Positions 50,101-60,877 of a stretch of 64,000 nt of DNA are shown one piece after another. How positions within the stretch are numbered: position 1 is the first letter of the stretch; each line of letters opens with the position of its first letter. Source of the stretch: Glandiceps talaboti. Lineage: Eukaryota; Hemichordata; Enteropneusta; Spengelidae. The translations under genes and the position numbers were made by a program. The notes under the pieces are model-generated. The model did not search any database. It worked only from the letters and a program-made list of their open reading frames with translations, and was not told where the DNA came from. The stretch spans positions 29,697,176 through 29,761,175 of the forward strand of contig NC_135550.1 of NCBI RefSeq assembly GCF_964340395.1, read 5' to 3'.

Positions 50101-50653
50101 TGACTAAATTATTTTGTTCGAGTCTCTTGAGATTCTGTGATTTCTTTGTTTGTAAGTTACTTTGTATTTGTCAATGGTGGCAATGAAGAGTATACAAGAC
50201 AGACCAATTCAGTATTTGTGTGAAGTTAAACCTGTACAGGTAGTTACTAAAAGAGACAATGGTAGCAGTCGAATTCTGAGATATAAACGTTCCACTAGAG
50301 CCAAACAAAAACTTAATACATTCAAATTCAAAACTATCTTTAACTTTGAGTAAGTTTTCAAAAGAAAGATGTTTTTAAGTTACAATCCAGGACAATCTGG
50401 AAAGATAACGCATAATTTCAAACCATTACAAAAATAATGGTCAGAGGGCAGAATTGTCAAACTTAGATCCATGAGCTTTTTGGGGTAGGATCTTACATTC
50501 CAATATGGTATCAATACATCTTACAGAAAACAAACGAACAAAACACTGCAGTTCGACGTCCATTCTCAAACATTTTTTGAAAATGTAAAGTAAGTTCCGT
50601 TCAGAAACAGTCATCTTACTTGCAAACGTCGTCAAAAGCTAAACTTGATGATG
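47118..50653. other. Downstream flank and possible 3' untranslated region of Six4/5
   Basis: No separate gene is seen. A minus-strand AATAAA at 49315-49320 lies 1.3 kb after the Six4/5 stop and could end its transcript. A G run lies at about 47429. Confidence 0.4.
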
Positions 50654-50915
50654 TCATGCTGTTCCTGAAAGGCAACCAAGGTGTTGTGGTGGGTTGCCTG
50701 ACATCGGATCCTGCGCACATTGATAGAGGTGATGATGTCCAGGGTGAAAATATTTGGTATCGCAGACTACCACAGGAACTGAATGGTTGATATCTGCCGT
50801 GTGGTGAACAACTTTTGTGGCTGGTGCAGCCGACAGTCGTAAGTCGTGCGTTGGGTCGTGAACATGAGTGTTCATCATCCGATGTGATGCTGTCTTGTCT
50901 AACATTGGTTCATCG
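50654..50915 (-). CDS. Six4/5: Six4/5 exon 2 (terminal exon, predicted)
   Basis: On the minus strand a very strong acceptor (TTTTTTCTTTATCTTTCTTT, then TGCAG) opens at 50915. The exon needs two bases from the previous exon (phase 2), which is exactly how exon 1 ends at 56119; the joined codon is AGC (Ser). The frame then runs 86 residues to a TGA. It is rich in His, Pro, Asp and Val (for example HTADINHSVPVVVCDTKYFH) and has no known domain. The joined protein would be 310 residues, with a C-terminal tail much shorter than the transactivation region of vertebrate SIX4. A further exon within the 5.2 kb intron cannot be excluded. Confidence 0.62.
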
Positions 50916-53900
50916 CTGCAAAAGAAAGATAAAGAAAAAAATGAAAATGTCGTAGATATAGTAATGGCAGATGTACTGTCTTGTCATCTTACTCCTCAAC
51001 AAAGTTGTATGACTAGAACATACAAAGCCACTGTTTATTTTGTCATTTCTCTCTACATGGATTACATTGGGTGCTCAGTAAGCTCGATAATCGAGATACA
51101 CAATCACGTGCATGTAACTCGTCCACTTTCTATATACAAAATACACCCAGTTATATCTTTAAAAAACTCTAAATCTAAAATTATCTAGTTTAATTATCAT
51201 TTCAAAACGACTAACTCAACCACCAAACTGAAGAAAAGAAACAGTGTGTTGGGGTCATTTGTAATATGGTTATCATATACAGCGGGTTAATGATATTGTA
51301 GCGTTAACAAATTTGAATTCAATAATATCGTAAATAGAGTTGATGATATTGTCAATAGGGTCATTGATATTGATAACATGGTTCCCATCAATATATGTAT
51401 TGTATTTCACAGCAATCAGCTTTGTGAATGGGTACTAGCATGACATGACACAAAACCATATGTAAATATTTGGGAAATCGGGGAAACTGTATGGTTTACA
51501 CACCAAACGTATTTGGGCTACAGGAGCTACGTGTAAAAAGACGAGAAGCGATGTACCATTTTAAATTTAATAGCTTCGAAAACTTGAAAAAAATCGTCAC
51601 ATATTTGTATTATCAGAAGATGTGTGATCAAGAATACGATAAATAATTGCGATGGGTGGCAATGATTACTGTGTTGGGAGTTGGACACATACATACAGAC
51701 TGTCTGGTAAGTTCTAGACTAAAAGATGCAAAATTGACAATGTGTGAATAAAAGAACCATGGGGAGGATTCTATTGAGAACGTCTACGATACTAACACAG
51801 AACCTTTGAGATGAGATATGAGTGTAACAGTATGACGGTTTTAAGATATACTAACATAACTTTGTAGTCTTGCGTCGCAAAGAAGATGATACAATGAACA
51901 TTCTAATTCTAGCCTCTATATGTACTTAGATTTTCTGGCAATGCTCTTGGTAAACAACATCTAGTATGTGTGTCTCCAAACTCAATACATGTACTGCTTT
52001 ACATTGTAGAATAAAACGTAGATGAAAATACAAATATATTTGTCTAATAGTTCGTTAACAAATAGACTAAGTCTAGTTATTACTGTATTGTGGTATATGA
52101 ACCCTATTGTTCTCCCTCTTTTACTTTGCCTTTTCTATCTTTCTAAGTTTCCTTAATTTCATTCCCTTTTGAGGATTTTTTTTGTACTCTACCGGGAGGA
52201 TGTAAGTTTAGAGATCGAATCCTTTGTTGCAATAATATGGAGACTTGCTACTTCGTTGTATCACGAAATACAAACACCGTCTGGTAACCAGGGAGATGAC
52301 AGACAAACAAGTGTTACGAGTCATAGATCTAAATTATATCCATTCAGGATATTTTGGTAATTTTCATCATGTACTCTATATTGAACACAAGGCGACGGGG
52401 AACTATCACAGTGTATTTGATCGATGTATTCCCACCTTGCCGTGGCCTACTGGTACTGCACTGGTACAGTTTACGGTATGTTCTAGCAATTAACTGAGTA
52501 TATTTGGTTAATTGTTCTTTATAGGTCTTGTGGTTTACCATAGTTTATTAGAAGCACAAACAAAAACTGTGCGTCTTTTATATTTGAGTCTGGCGAACGG
52601 ATATCGGTATCAAATCACGACATTTGGGTTCTGGATACGTTACTCTATAGCACAATTACTTGTCTGTGGTTAAAGTTAATACGCTGTTGGTTTGCGAACT
52701 TCTGTTACGGAGCAAAGGCAGCTCTGCTTGTTTGCTGAACAAACAAACGACAAATACTATGTGTTTTAAATCCAAGTCTGACGAGCTATAGGTTTATAAC
52801 AAACACATGCGCTCGACTACTGGCATGTTCAATTTCGGTTACACGACTTTTCAAAGCTTGAATACAGTAGTGCACTTAAAAGTGAGTAGTGTTTTAATAG
52901 TACAATTACAACCAATTAATGAGAGAGTAGTGTTTCAATTACATACAACAAATAATCAGAGGTTAAGATTTATGTCATCTATCGTAAAAGGAGCTCACAG
53001 ATTCAAATAAACATAATTGCCCTGAATCTTTTCTTCCCTGTGTTTTACACGGATGGCATTTTTACCATGGAATTGCAAGGAGTCTTAATAGTATGTCCAC
53101 AAACACGTAAAGTAAACTAGTGTATTGAGACACATTAAATGTATATCCGATAGATTTACTAGTACAAATGAAACCGATATACCACTGACATGAAAATTGG
53201 CAACGACCAAACTGTTAACACAAACTCGCATATCTGACAGTATATCTGACAACGGAAAAGAACATTTACGCTTCGGGTATATTGAGCACGAAAACAAATA
53301 TTTACTTTTTTTTTATTGTATACATTTATAAAAGATTTGTTATTAATGGTTTGTTTTACTAACTGAAACGGACTGTCAGTATTAAAGAGATCCATCCAGA
53401 TTGGATCGTCTCGTTGAATACATGGAAGATGAAACATTAAGTTTGACCATTGACCAGGTGGATGCAGCTAGCCATTCACTGACAAACGGGAAGGAGTGGT
53501 TAGAATAGCCATGTTTGTTTTTCCACATGATTGCTGAAGCGAATCCCACTCTTTTATCTTGAACCAATCTGAATGAGATCGCTTAGCTCATCTACCAACC
53601 GACTTGTACATAATCGTTTTCCCTTAAATCAAGCCGATTACAATTATGGTGTACAGTCAACACCAAAGTACCCGGAGGTCTCCTGTAAAATCACAGTCGT
53701 CAAACTCCCCCTTTAATAAGTTGCAATTTTAACATTTAGCTAGTAGCACCGTAGGCGGTTGTTGTCGTCAACACTGTCTTTGGAATCATAAAAAGGTGAT
53801 ACCGCTTTGTTCTTCACTGCTTTCGATAATTATGCGTAGTCTCCGTAATAAATTACTTCGGATACCTAAATTTTACCCCTACATTTCAACGGAAGAAGCT

Positions 53901-56118
53901 ACTTGGATAAATAGATTGAACCTATGATGGATATTATTTGGACGTGTTTCAGCTACGTCATGTTATATCTGAACTAATAATCATACTACACTCTATCGTA
54001 AAGGTTGTTTATTGATTTCTCATCTTGTTTTTTTAATTTTCGCTCATTCGTATATGTAATTATGCATGGGAATACGTTGAGATAATAGATAATATACCAT
54101 TATACACACAATTAGAGTTTTAATGGATGGATAAATAGTACGAAAGTAGACTAGCTATGGAATCTGTAGTGATACATGAATTTCAGGAACCCTTGACCTT
54201 TGTAATTAGAATCGACTGCAAATAAACTAAATCAGATATGGCGGACACTGTTGACACCCTAGATAACTTTTAGTTTTTCTGATAGTCATCTGTGTGCGAT
54301 TGTTAGTAATGCTGTTAATACTGACCGAGAGACCAAATTACTTGGTACTTTAATATTTTAAAAATTACAATGTTATACTTGAACATAGAAAATATGGAAA
54401 GTGAACATCATCTTTTACAGTATATGATAACGAATCAATGAAAATCATCCTTCAGATCTCGTATGTGCGAGTTGTGTAGAATATTTGAAGAAGACAGACT
54501 GACAGAATTCACACTATTTCGGTATTTGTTCGTACCCTATGCAATTCTTTTACACACATAAAGTTGTCATACGAAATAGCTGATAGGAATAAGCTTCATA
54601 TCTTGTTCACACGTCAATAAATGATCCAAAGTTACTGTACCAATCTTGATTGTCAATTTTGTGTCCCCTTTATCCAAGAGCTGTAATGTTCAAACTGTGA
54701 TTTGACATCTTTTAAAACAATAATTATAATGAAGCTTACATCTTAACTTTAGTTTAGAAAATCGGGTATTGCTACGACGTGCCAAAGAAATATTTCATTT
54801 TGATAAGCCCATTCCTCGTTCCCATGTTAGTTTGTATACACACTCCTAGTTAATTGCATTGTCTATATTATTTAGTTAGTATATTGTATGAGATTAATTC
54901 ATCTAAACACACTTGGTAAACATCAAACTCAACCCCGTGTTAGTTGGTTATAACTGCTAAAATGTCCGACAAAATATTATCGAGATGTATTCTAACAGAG
55001 ACAAAATTCTTGATGTTGTGACATTTTGTCAGCAAATACTTTGAGGTAGTCATACCAAAAAGCCAATCGTGTAGTATATATGGGAAAACCAAAAACACAA
55101 AAAGTCACGCTCTATTTTAAGTATGTTTGTACACTGATAGTCTGTTCGCGTGCAGCAAACCATAAAACTGATAGTCTGTTAGCGTACAGAAAACCATAAA
55201 CCAAAACATTAGTAGAGTTTAAATTGTAGATGACAACGTCAACTCGTTATTTTGTCTTCATACCTTCCGTATTTGATTTAACTCCCAAACATAAATCCAT
55301 AATCGGAATGCCATTATGTGGACTAAACACACCATTAAATTGTAAACCCCATGCGGCCAACAAGGAAGATAGCATGTGAGATATGTAAAGGGAAACATTG
55401 GCAGATAAATAAAGTATGAATGTACTATGTTATTATCGCAGAACACAAATCAATTACCAAACTTTGGCTAAACCTGTACAGTCAAATTCAAAAAGTAACC
55501 CGTATTTTTTTCAGAAAAGGGTGTAGGCTGGAATTATAAACCATTAACCATTTTATATGTCGATGGAGCAGTTTTAGCAGTATGTTTCAAACATATGTCG
55601 TGATTAAAAAAGAGGTCGATAGATTCTATAATTGTCATTTTAGAATTACAAATGCGTTCAGTGTGACAGACCCGACCTTCTGTGACGATAGAAATGGTCT
55701 TGTTGTCGAAACAGTCTATTATTCATAGTCAAGAGGCTATTGAAGCACAAAGAGGGTAATGTTTGTGTCAAATTGGGCTTCCAGTTGAGTTTATGGTGAG
55801 GCATTTGTAAGGGGCACTGTGTAACGAAGTATTTACCTTTGCGTGTTTCGTGTCTTTTGTCTGCAGTCAAGTGTGTTGGGCTTGTCTAAAGTTGGTAAAG
55901 TGTGCAAGTATTTACCAAAAATTCATTCGAGAAATAAAACACTACTAAGTAGATGAAGGGTCAAGGAAAATGAACAGAAAGAGAAAGACTTAGAATACAG
56001 TGTATTTTACTAAGAAGATTGAACCATGCGAACCCCTACTTTAGTGACATTAATCGTCTATAAGAGACAAGACAAGACAATGTGTCCAAACAAGCGTAGA
56101 TAATATATATACTAGTAC
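50916..56118 (-). other. Predicted Six4/5 intron
   Basis: A 5.2 kb AT-rich intron with donor GTACTA at 56118 and acceptor TGCAG at 50916. A 34-bp unit starting ACTGATAGTCTGTT is duplicated at about 55132-55200. Several short frames on both strands have no recognisable content. No other gene is seen inside. Confidence 0.55.
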
Positions 56119-56789
56119 CTTCTGACCATTGGGGGTGCCCTGTCTCGCTGTCGTCTGTTCTTAAACCAGTTGCTGACTTGAGTTAAGGTCAACCCAGTCA
56201 CTTTTGCTAAATTTCTTTTCTCGTCGGGAGTTGGATAGCGATTCTGTTTATAACACTCCTTTAATGCTGTGCGAGACTTTTCCTTAAAACAATACACTGT
56301 TTCTTCGCCATCCCAAATCGTTTTTGGCAGTGGAAATTTCCTTCGGATTCGGTATTTGTCGACTGCGCCAAGTGGTCGCCCTCGTATCTTCTCTGCTTCT
56401 ATGTAATGGGCCTTGTACCACAAGTTCTGCAGTTCACTGTGATATTGTTGGTCGAAATTGTGACTTTCTAAGATTGTGTAAAGTTCTTTAAATTTTCCAT
56501 GATGAAATGTAACGTTGGCTCGAGCCCGAAGTACGCTCTCACTTCCTCGCAGAAGTTCGTTGTGAGGTAAAGACCACAAGAACTGGGCTAATCGCTCGAC
56601 GTTGCCACTCTTCTGCAACGCCTCACAAACGCACGCCACTTGTTGTGGGGAGAAGGTCAGAGACTTGTTACCGTCAGAACTTGACTCGTTTACCGACGCC
56701 CTGTTGGTGTCACTCTCGATCGTCGTCGAAATGTTGATGTTAGTTACACCAGGATTGACATTCTCAATTTGAGTGCCAATTCCTTCCAT
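56119..56789 (-). CDS. Six4/5: Six4/5 homeobox transcription factor, exon 1 (SIX domain and homeodomain)
   Basis: This exon encodes 223 residues plus two bases. Residues 1-44 are a Ser/Asn/Thr-rich leader. The SIX domain spans about 45-155 ([46 protein letters not shown]). The homeodomain spans about 161-220 and ends in [10 protein letters not shown], with Trp48, Lys50 and Asn51. The class is read from [16 protein letters not shown] and KQNRYP, which match Six4/5. Six1/2 has ETSYCFKE and Six3/6 has the divergent QKTHCFKE. Known roles: a nuclear DNA-binding protein that works with Eya co-activators in muscle, sensory and gonad development. The start ATG precedes a complete SIX domain, and only non-conserved sequence lies upstream. 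After RAPPMVR the reading meets AAG|GTACTA, a good phase 2 donor, so the in-frame stop that follows is intronic. Confidence 0.95.
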
Positions 56790-57491
56790 TAGGGAATGGT
56801 CGTTGGATAAAGTGCAAACGAGAAACTGAACCCCAATACTATGTAACAGTAGGAGCCCTCTTGTGTTCCACGGAATCCCTTTGGTGAAGGCTGTGAGTGC
56901 CTCCTATCATAGATGGTACACTTTGCAGACAGACAAATCAGTATGTTTTAAAGTAACGGTATATCTCTCAAGTGTATTGAAGTAACTGTCACATCACAGC
57001 TTTTTACCAAAATATCTACGTCCGCTTATTGAAACCTTACTTCATTGGACAACATGCAGCGAAGGAACACGGGCTGTGATTGGACGATAAAATGACTTCA
57101 ATTTGAAGAGATGTTGATCCCGGAAGTTCTGATACGGAATAGACCACTACACGATGGGGTGCTCACGTGGCTTCCAGTATTAAGATGTAGGAAATCAGCG
57201 TCCTAGTATATCTACCTACATACCTTGCTTGGGGTGGTTTGACGTTTGTCTAGTGACACAAGTGAAAGACTGAGAAGAGAAGTATTCTGTCTCCATAACT
57301 CGTTTAACTTGTTATGCCAAAATTAACGTCTATTGCGACGATTCACAATATTTTGACAGAAATCAAAAGTGCTTCTATTTTGTCTGATTCTTTTGTATAT
57401 ACATTGAAATACATAATACCCCAATTAAATAAAATGCTATGCGCTTTCGAATGTATTACAGTCATTGTACTATTCAATAGTCTAGACAAGT

Positions 57492-57609
57492 TGGTGGTGG
57501 TGGTGGTGGTGGTGGTGGTGGTGGTGGTGGTGGTGGTGGTGGTGGTGATGGTGATGGTGGTGGTGGTGGTGGTGGTGGTGATGGTGGTGGTGATGATGAT
57601 GATGATGAT
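57492..57609. repeat. Trinucleotide microsatellite (GGT/GAT)n
   Basis: About 39 trinucleotides, mostly GGT with GAT interruptions and a GAT end block. Confidence 0.97.
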
Positions 57610-57816
57610 TTATATTGCAAAAGAAAGTTAAGGTATTAACGATCAAAATTGAGCAACTTTTGTTTTGATTGCCAATCAGAAATGCAGAAAGTCAGAAACT
57701 AATAGCCATTAGAATTCACATTCAACACCGAACGCGTGTAGTACAATCCGTAAAGAATGTACAAACGTGAAAGTGAATTTACAAGAATATTTTTACTAAG
57801 ATTGTTTGTATTTTTC

Positions 57817-57824
57817 AAAAAAGA
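57817..57824 (-). terminator. RNA polymerase III terminator of the tRNA
   Basis: On the minus strand this is CTTTTTTG, a T6 tract about 12 bases after the tRNA 3' end. Confidence 0.8.
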
Positions 57825-57835
57825 TGACCGGCCAA

Positions 57836-57908
57836 AGCCTCAGATGGGGGTCGAACCCATGATCTTCGGTTTACGAGACCGACGCCTTATCCACTTGGCC
57901 ACTGAGGC
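57836..57908 (-). tRNA. tRNA-Thr (anticodon CGT)
   Basis: A 73-base minus-strand tRNA with a complete cloverleaf. Acceptor stem GCCTCAG/CTGAGGC; D arm GCC-AAGTGGATAA-GGC; anticodon stem TCGGT/ACCGA around the loop CTCGTAA, giving anticodon CGT that reads ACG (threonine); variable loop AGATC; T arm ATGGG-TTCGACC-CCCAT; discriminator T. The internal A box (TGGCCAAGTGG) and B box (GGTTCGACC) are intact. There is no intron and no encoded CCA. A run of six T follows about 12 bases downstream (57818-57823), a normal RNA polymerase III stop. It lies about 1 kb upstream of Six4/5 on the same strand. Confidence 0.96.
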
Positions 57909-59632
57909 GATTCTGCATATTCTGACGTACACGCGAACCTTGATAATTTTGTTATTTAATGATCACCTGTTTACTTGGACTGTTAACATGAGCTTCAAGT
58001 AAGTGTGAGGAGAGGGATCGACTATGTTAATACGAGCTTCAAGTAAGATAGGAGGGGGTGGGGGCATACGGAAAAGTGAATGGCCGATAACAACACATAT
58101 GCATTTTACTTTTTGTTATGACGATTGGATAAAGAATTGATTTTTTGTTTTGTCTTCGTTTCTGATATCCTGTGATGTGATGGTTATAAGTTGATGTTAT
58201 GACCAGTTAATATCAACAGTCTGTCATATATCAGTGTAGGCAATACACTGTCTTGTAATTACCCAGACTTAGATTACGTCACGTTTACCGTGCGTTGAGT
58301 GATACACTAAGTACAACGTTGACGATTTAACTATTATACAGAATATATAATTACTTTGGACATCAACCATATTCATCTTTCCCCTTTAGTGAGTGAGTGA
58401 GTGAGTGAGTGAGTGAGTGAGTGAGTGAGTGAGTGAGTGAGTGAGTGAGTGAATAATCCATCCATCCATTCATACACAAGCCATTCAACCGTCACATACA
58501 TCTAAACAAGCAGAATTGGTTTCGATACAAAAGAAACAATTTAACCTGAAACAGAAGGTCGTTTGGCACGAGAAAACCTTACGACATTGTATCATTTGAC
58601 TCAACAAAATATTAAAATAATTTGAAGGGGAATACAGATCACCTAGAGGTAGCTCACAATGAAAATATAGAAAATTGTTGGTAAGATTTCAGTCTTTTTG
58701 TTTCAGGTTACTGGATACTGTATTTAGCGTGGGGAGGGGGGGGGGGTCAACATGTGTAATAAATGACCAGCAGTGGCCACAACTACTATAGCTCATTGAT
58801 CAAGTATATTTGTGTTTTGAAATAGTTCAGTAAAAGGAAATGAAACGCTCCACAAAATGCTCGTTCATACTCCACATCATTACTGTAACAATACACTTAG
58901 TCACTTAGTCAGTGTAAATGTCTACAATCTAAACAGTTCATTTGTAGTATGATGATTTATTGTAGATCTAAATCACCTAGCGGGTAAAATTGTCCATGTT
59001 TGGCAAACGTTAATAGCATAAAAGATGATGAAAACTCTTTCTGGTTTGTAACCTGTTTTTTCTATAGAAATTATGTTTTACAAGTCACGTTTATCAATGA
59101 ATATATGTGTAAGAAATAAAATGTGTATATACCCGGAGTTATTTGATTTTTATATATCAGAAAATTTCATATGAATACATTAAAGTGTTTGTGGTTTTGG
59201 TTAATAATGGAATCGACAATCCAAAATACATTTATTTTACAAAAAAGTGATAAAGATTAATTTCTTGTTAATAGAAAATTAACCACTATTTGTAGTTCCA
59301 ACTCTTTTTCTTGTAAAAGTTTAATGCATGGCTTGCGTATAAGAAATAAATATGTATAAGAAATGTATATATCCTTGGAGATTTTTTATTTTGATTTGTC
59401 AGTAAAATTACACGGAAAGGAGTACTTAGAAATGTGACACCTTTTGTCTTCTTTGCATGATTGGGATCTAACACGTAATAGTCGCTATGGTAACTAAAAT
59501 GTGTCGTGTCTTTTAAATGTAACTCGTCAGGATTTAGATTGTGAAGAATTCGTGGAAATAGACAGGGTATTGGAATTTATAAGACATCGAACATATAGCG
59601 TTTGGTTGAGGGACTATATAATGTGTTTTATT
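57909..59632. other. Intergenic AT-rich DNA
   Basis: No gene is seen. It contains a GTGA microsatellite (58389-58452) and a G run near 58733-58746. Confidence 0.5.
58389..58452. repeat. Tetranucleotide microsatellite (GTGA)n
   Basis: Sixteen perfect GTGA units. Confidence 0.97.
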
Positions 59633-59718
59633 TTTTTTCGCAATGTGAGCAACGTATTGCATACACTAGGTCAGCAAACCTATAGTGTATGCAATACGTT
59701 GCTCACATTGCGAAAAAA
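59633..59718. repeat. Perfect 36-bp inverted repeat at the 5' edge of the Penelope-like fragment
   Basis: The left arm (59633-59668) and right arm (59683-59718) are exact reverse complements over 36 bases, with a 14-base loop that can pair further (GGT with ACC). The right arm is the first 36 bases of the Penelope-like coding fragment; the left arm is an inverted copy of it. Snap-back or template-switch reverse transcription during insertion would give this structure. Confidence 0.95.
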
Positions 59719-60190
59719 TAGTCTATGTAGGAGAAACCGGAGATACACTATACACAAGAATGCAGAATCACCTATCACAAATCAGGAAAAACAATAGATA
59801 TGAACCAGTACCAATTCACTTCAATGGACCATCTCACTCAATAAAACACTTCAGAATCATAGCAATTGAAAAACTCTACACACCAGATAAAACCTACCGT
59901 CAACTACGTGAATCATTATGGATAAAAAAAAACTAGATACACTCACCAATGGCATCAATAGAAAACAGTAACATAGCAACCAGGAGTCACCAGTACTCCA
60001 CAGCTGGCTGAGTGTAATATTCATACCATTCCAAGACAAGAACACTGTTTTGCATGACAATAACCACTGTCTTCAGTATTTAAAGTGTAACAGAACTTGA
60101 CTTGTTTGACAGAACTGGAGACCCACCGATGAAGAGGAGCTCAGTCTCTTCGAAATATTTGGGTTAGAACTGTATGGTTCATGATATTAT
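59683..60190 (+). mobile_element. Penelope-like retroelement, strongly 5'-truncated, with GIY-YIG endonuclease domain
   Basis: The frame at about 59685-59936 encodes a GIY-YIG endonuclease domain of the Penelope type: CSHCEKIVYVGETGDTLYTR, then MQNHLSQIR, HFNGPSHS and RQLRESLWIKK. The YVGET segment corresponds to the YIG motif; the Arg and His of TRMQNH and the Glu of RESLWI are the expected catalytic-type positions. The reverse transcriptase that precedes this domain in the family is absent. A tail of about 250 bases follows, containing a hammerhead-type motif (60121-60164), as is known for Penelope-like elements. A relic, not a working element. Confidence 0.85.
60121..60164 (+). ncRNA. Hammerhead-type ribozyme motif, one core change
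   Basis: The segment reads ACCC, A, CCGATGA, a stem-loop with AGAG/CTCT arms, CGAAA, TATTT and GGGT. ACCC and GGGT can form stem I, AGAG/CTCT stem II, and GAAA is the conserved strand. The first core strand is CCGATGA instead of CTGATGA. It lies in the Penelope-like tail on the same strand as the endonuclease frame, where such ribozymes are known to occur. Activity is doubtful. Confidence 0.5.
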
Positions 60191-60217
60191 TTATATATAT
60201 AGAAACTCAGTGTTAAG

Positions 60218-60218
<1 letters not shown>

Positions 60219-60300
<82 letters not shown>
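60219..60300. repeat. (TA)n microsatellite
   Basis: About 41 perfect TA units. It borders the Penelope-related segment at 60301. Confidence 0.97.
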
Positions 60301-60303
<3 letters not shown>

Positions 60304-60540
60304 TTGGTAGTACTGGAACTCTTTCTTGGGTGTAACTCGGAGTTTCACGCATATTGCGATCATCAGACACTCTGAGGCCTACTCTCTGGGTGTGCTGTAT
60401 ATATAGAGTGTAGACAATAGAAATACCATCACTATTGTCTGTGTCGGTGGGTAGGTGTTGTATGTGTGGAGGTGTTGGTTGTTATTGTGTGGGTTATTGG
60501 GTGCGGACAAGTAAGTGTTGGCGGGTTGTTACATGTTGGG

Positions 60541-60542
<2 letters not shown>
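60301..60542 (-). mobile_element. Second Penelope-related terminal fragment, opposite orientation (probable)
   Basis: The segment begins GTTTTGGTAGTACTGGAACT beside a TA tract. On the minus strand it contains a complete hammerhead core (60328-60372). A second hairpin, AGACAATAG/CTATTGTCT, lies at 60412-60440. A matching GTTTTGGTAG sequence reappears inverted at 60667-60676 beside another TA tract. By analogy with known Penelope-like terminal regions I read this as part of another copy in the opposite orientation. It has no coding part. Confidence 0.5.
60328..60372 (-). ncRNA. Hammerhead ribozyme with an intact minimal core
   Basis: On the minus strand: GTGT (stem I), CTGATGA (60366-60360), stem II TCGCA-ATA-TGCGT, GAAAC (60346-60342), a two-base-pair stem III (AC/GT around TCCGA), the cleavage triplet GTT (60336-60334), and ACAC (60333-60330) that closes stem I. 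All invariant core bases are present and stem II is perfect. The very short stem III is the form described for hammerheads of Penelope-like elements. Predicted action: self-cleavage after the GTT. Confidence 0.8.

Positions 60543-60608
<66 letters not shown>
60543..60608. repeat. (TA)n microsatellite
   Basis: About 33 TA units, second of three TA tracts in this cluster. Confidence 0.97.

Positions 60609-60872
<264 letters not shown>

Positions 60873-60877
<5 letters not shown>

Larger units (their letters stand above)
56790..57835. other. Upstream region of Six4/5
   Basis: It contains the 5' untranslated region and promoter of Six4/5 (minus strand) and a GGT/GAT microsatellite at 57492-57609. 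No TATA box at a useful distance stands out. Confidence 0.45.

Noticed and set aside
57314-57631. 105-codon plus-strand frame with a poly-Val block
   Set aside because: The open stretch is mostly the GGT microsatellite; the rest has no recognisable content.
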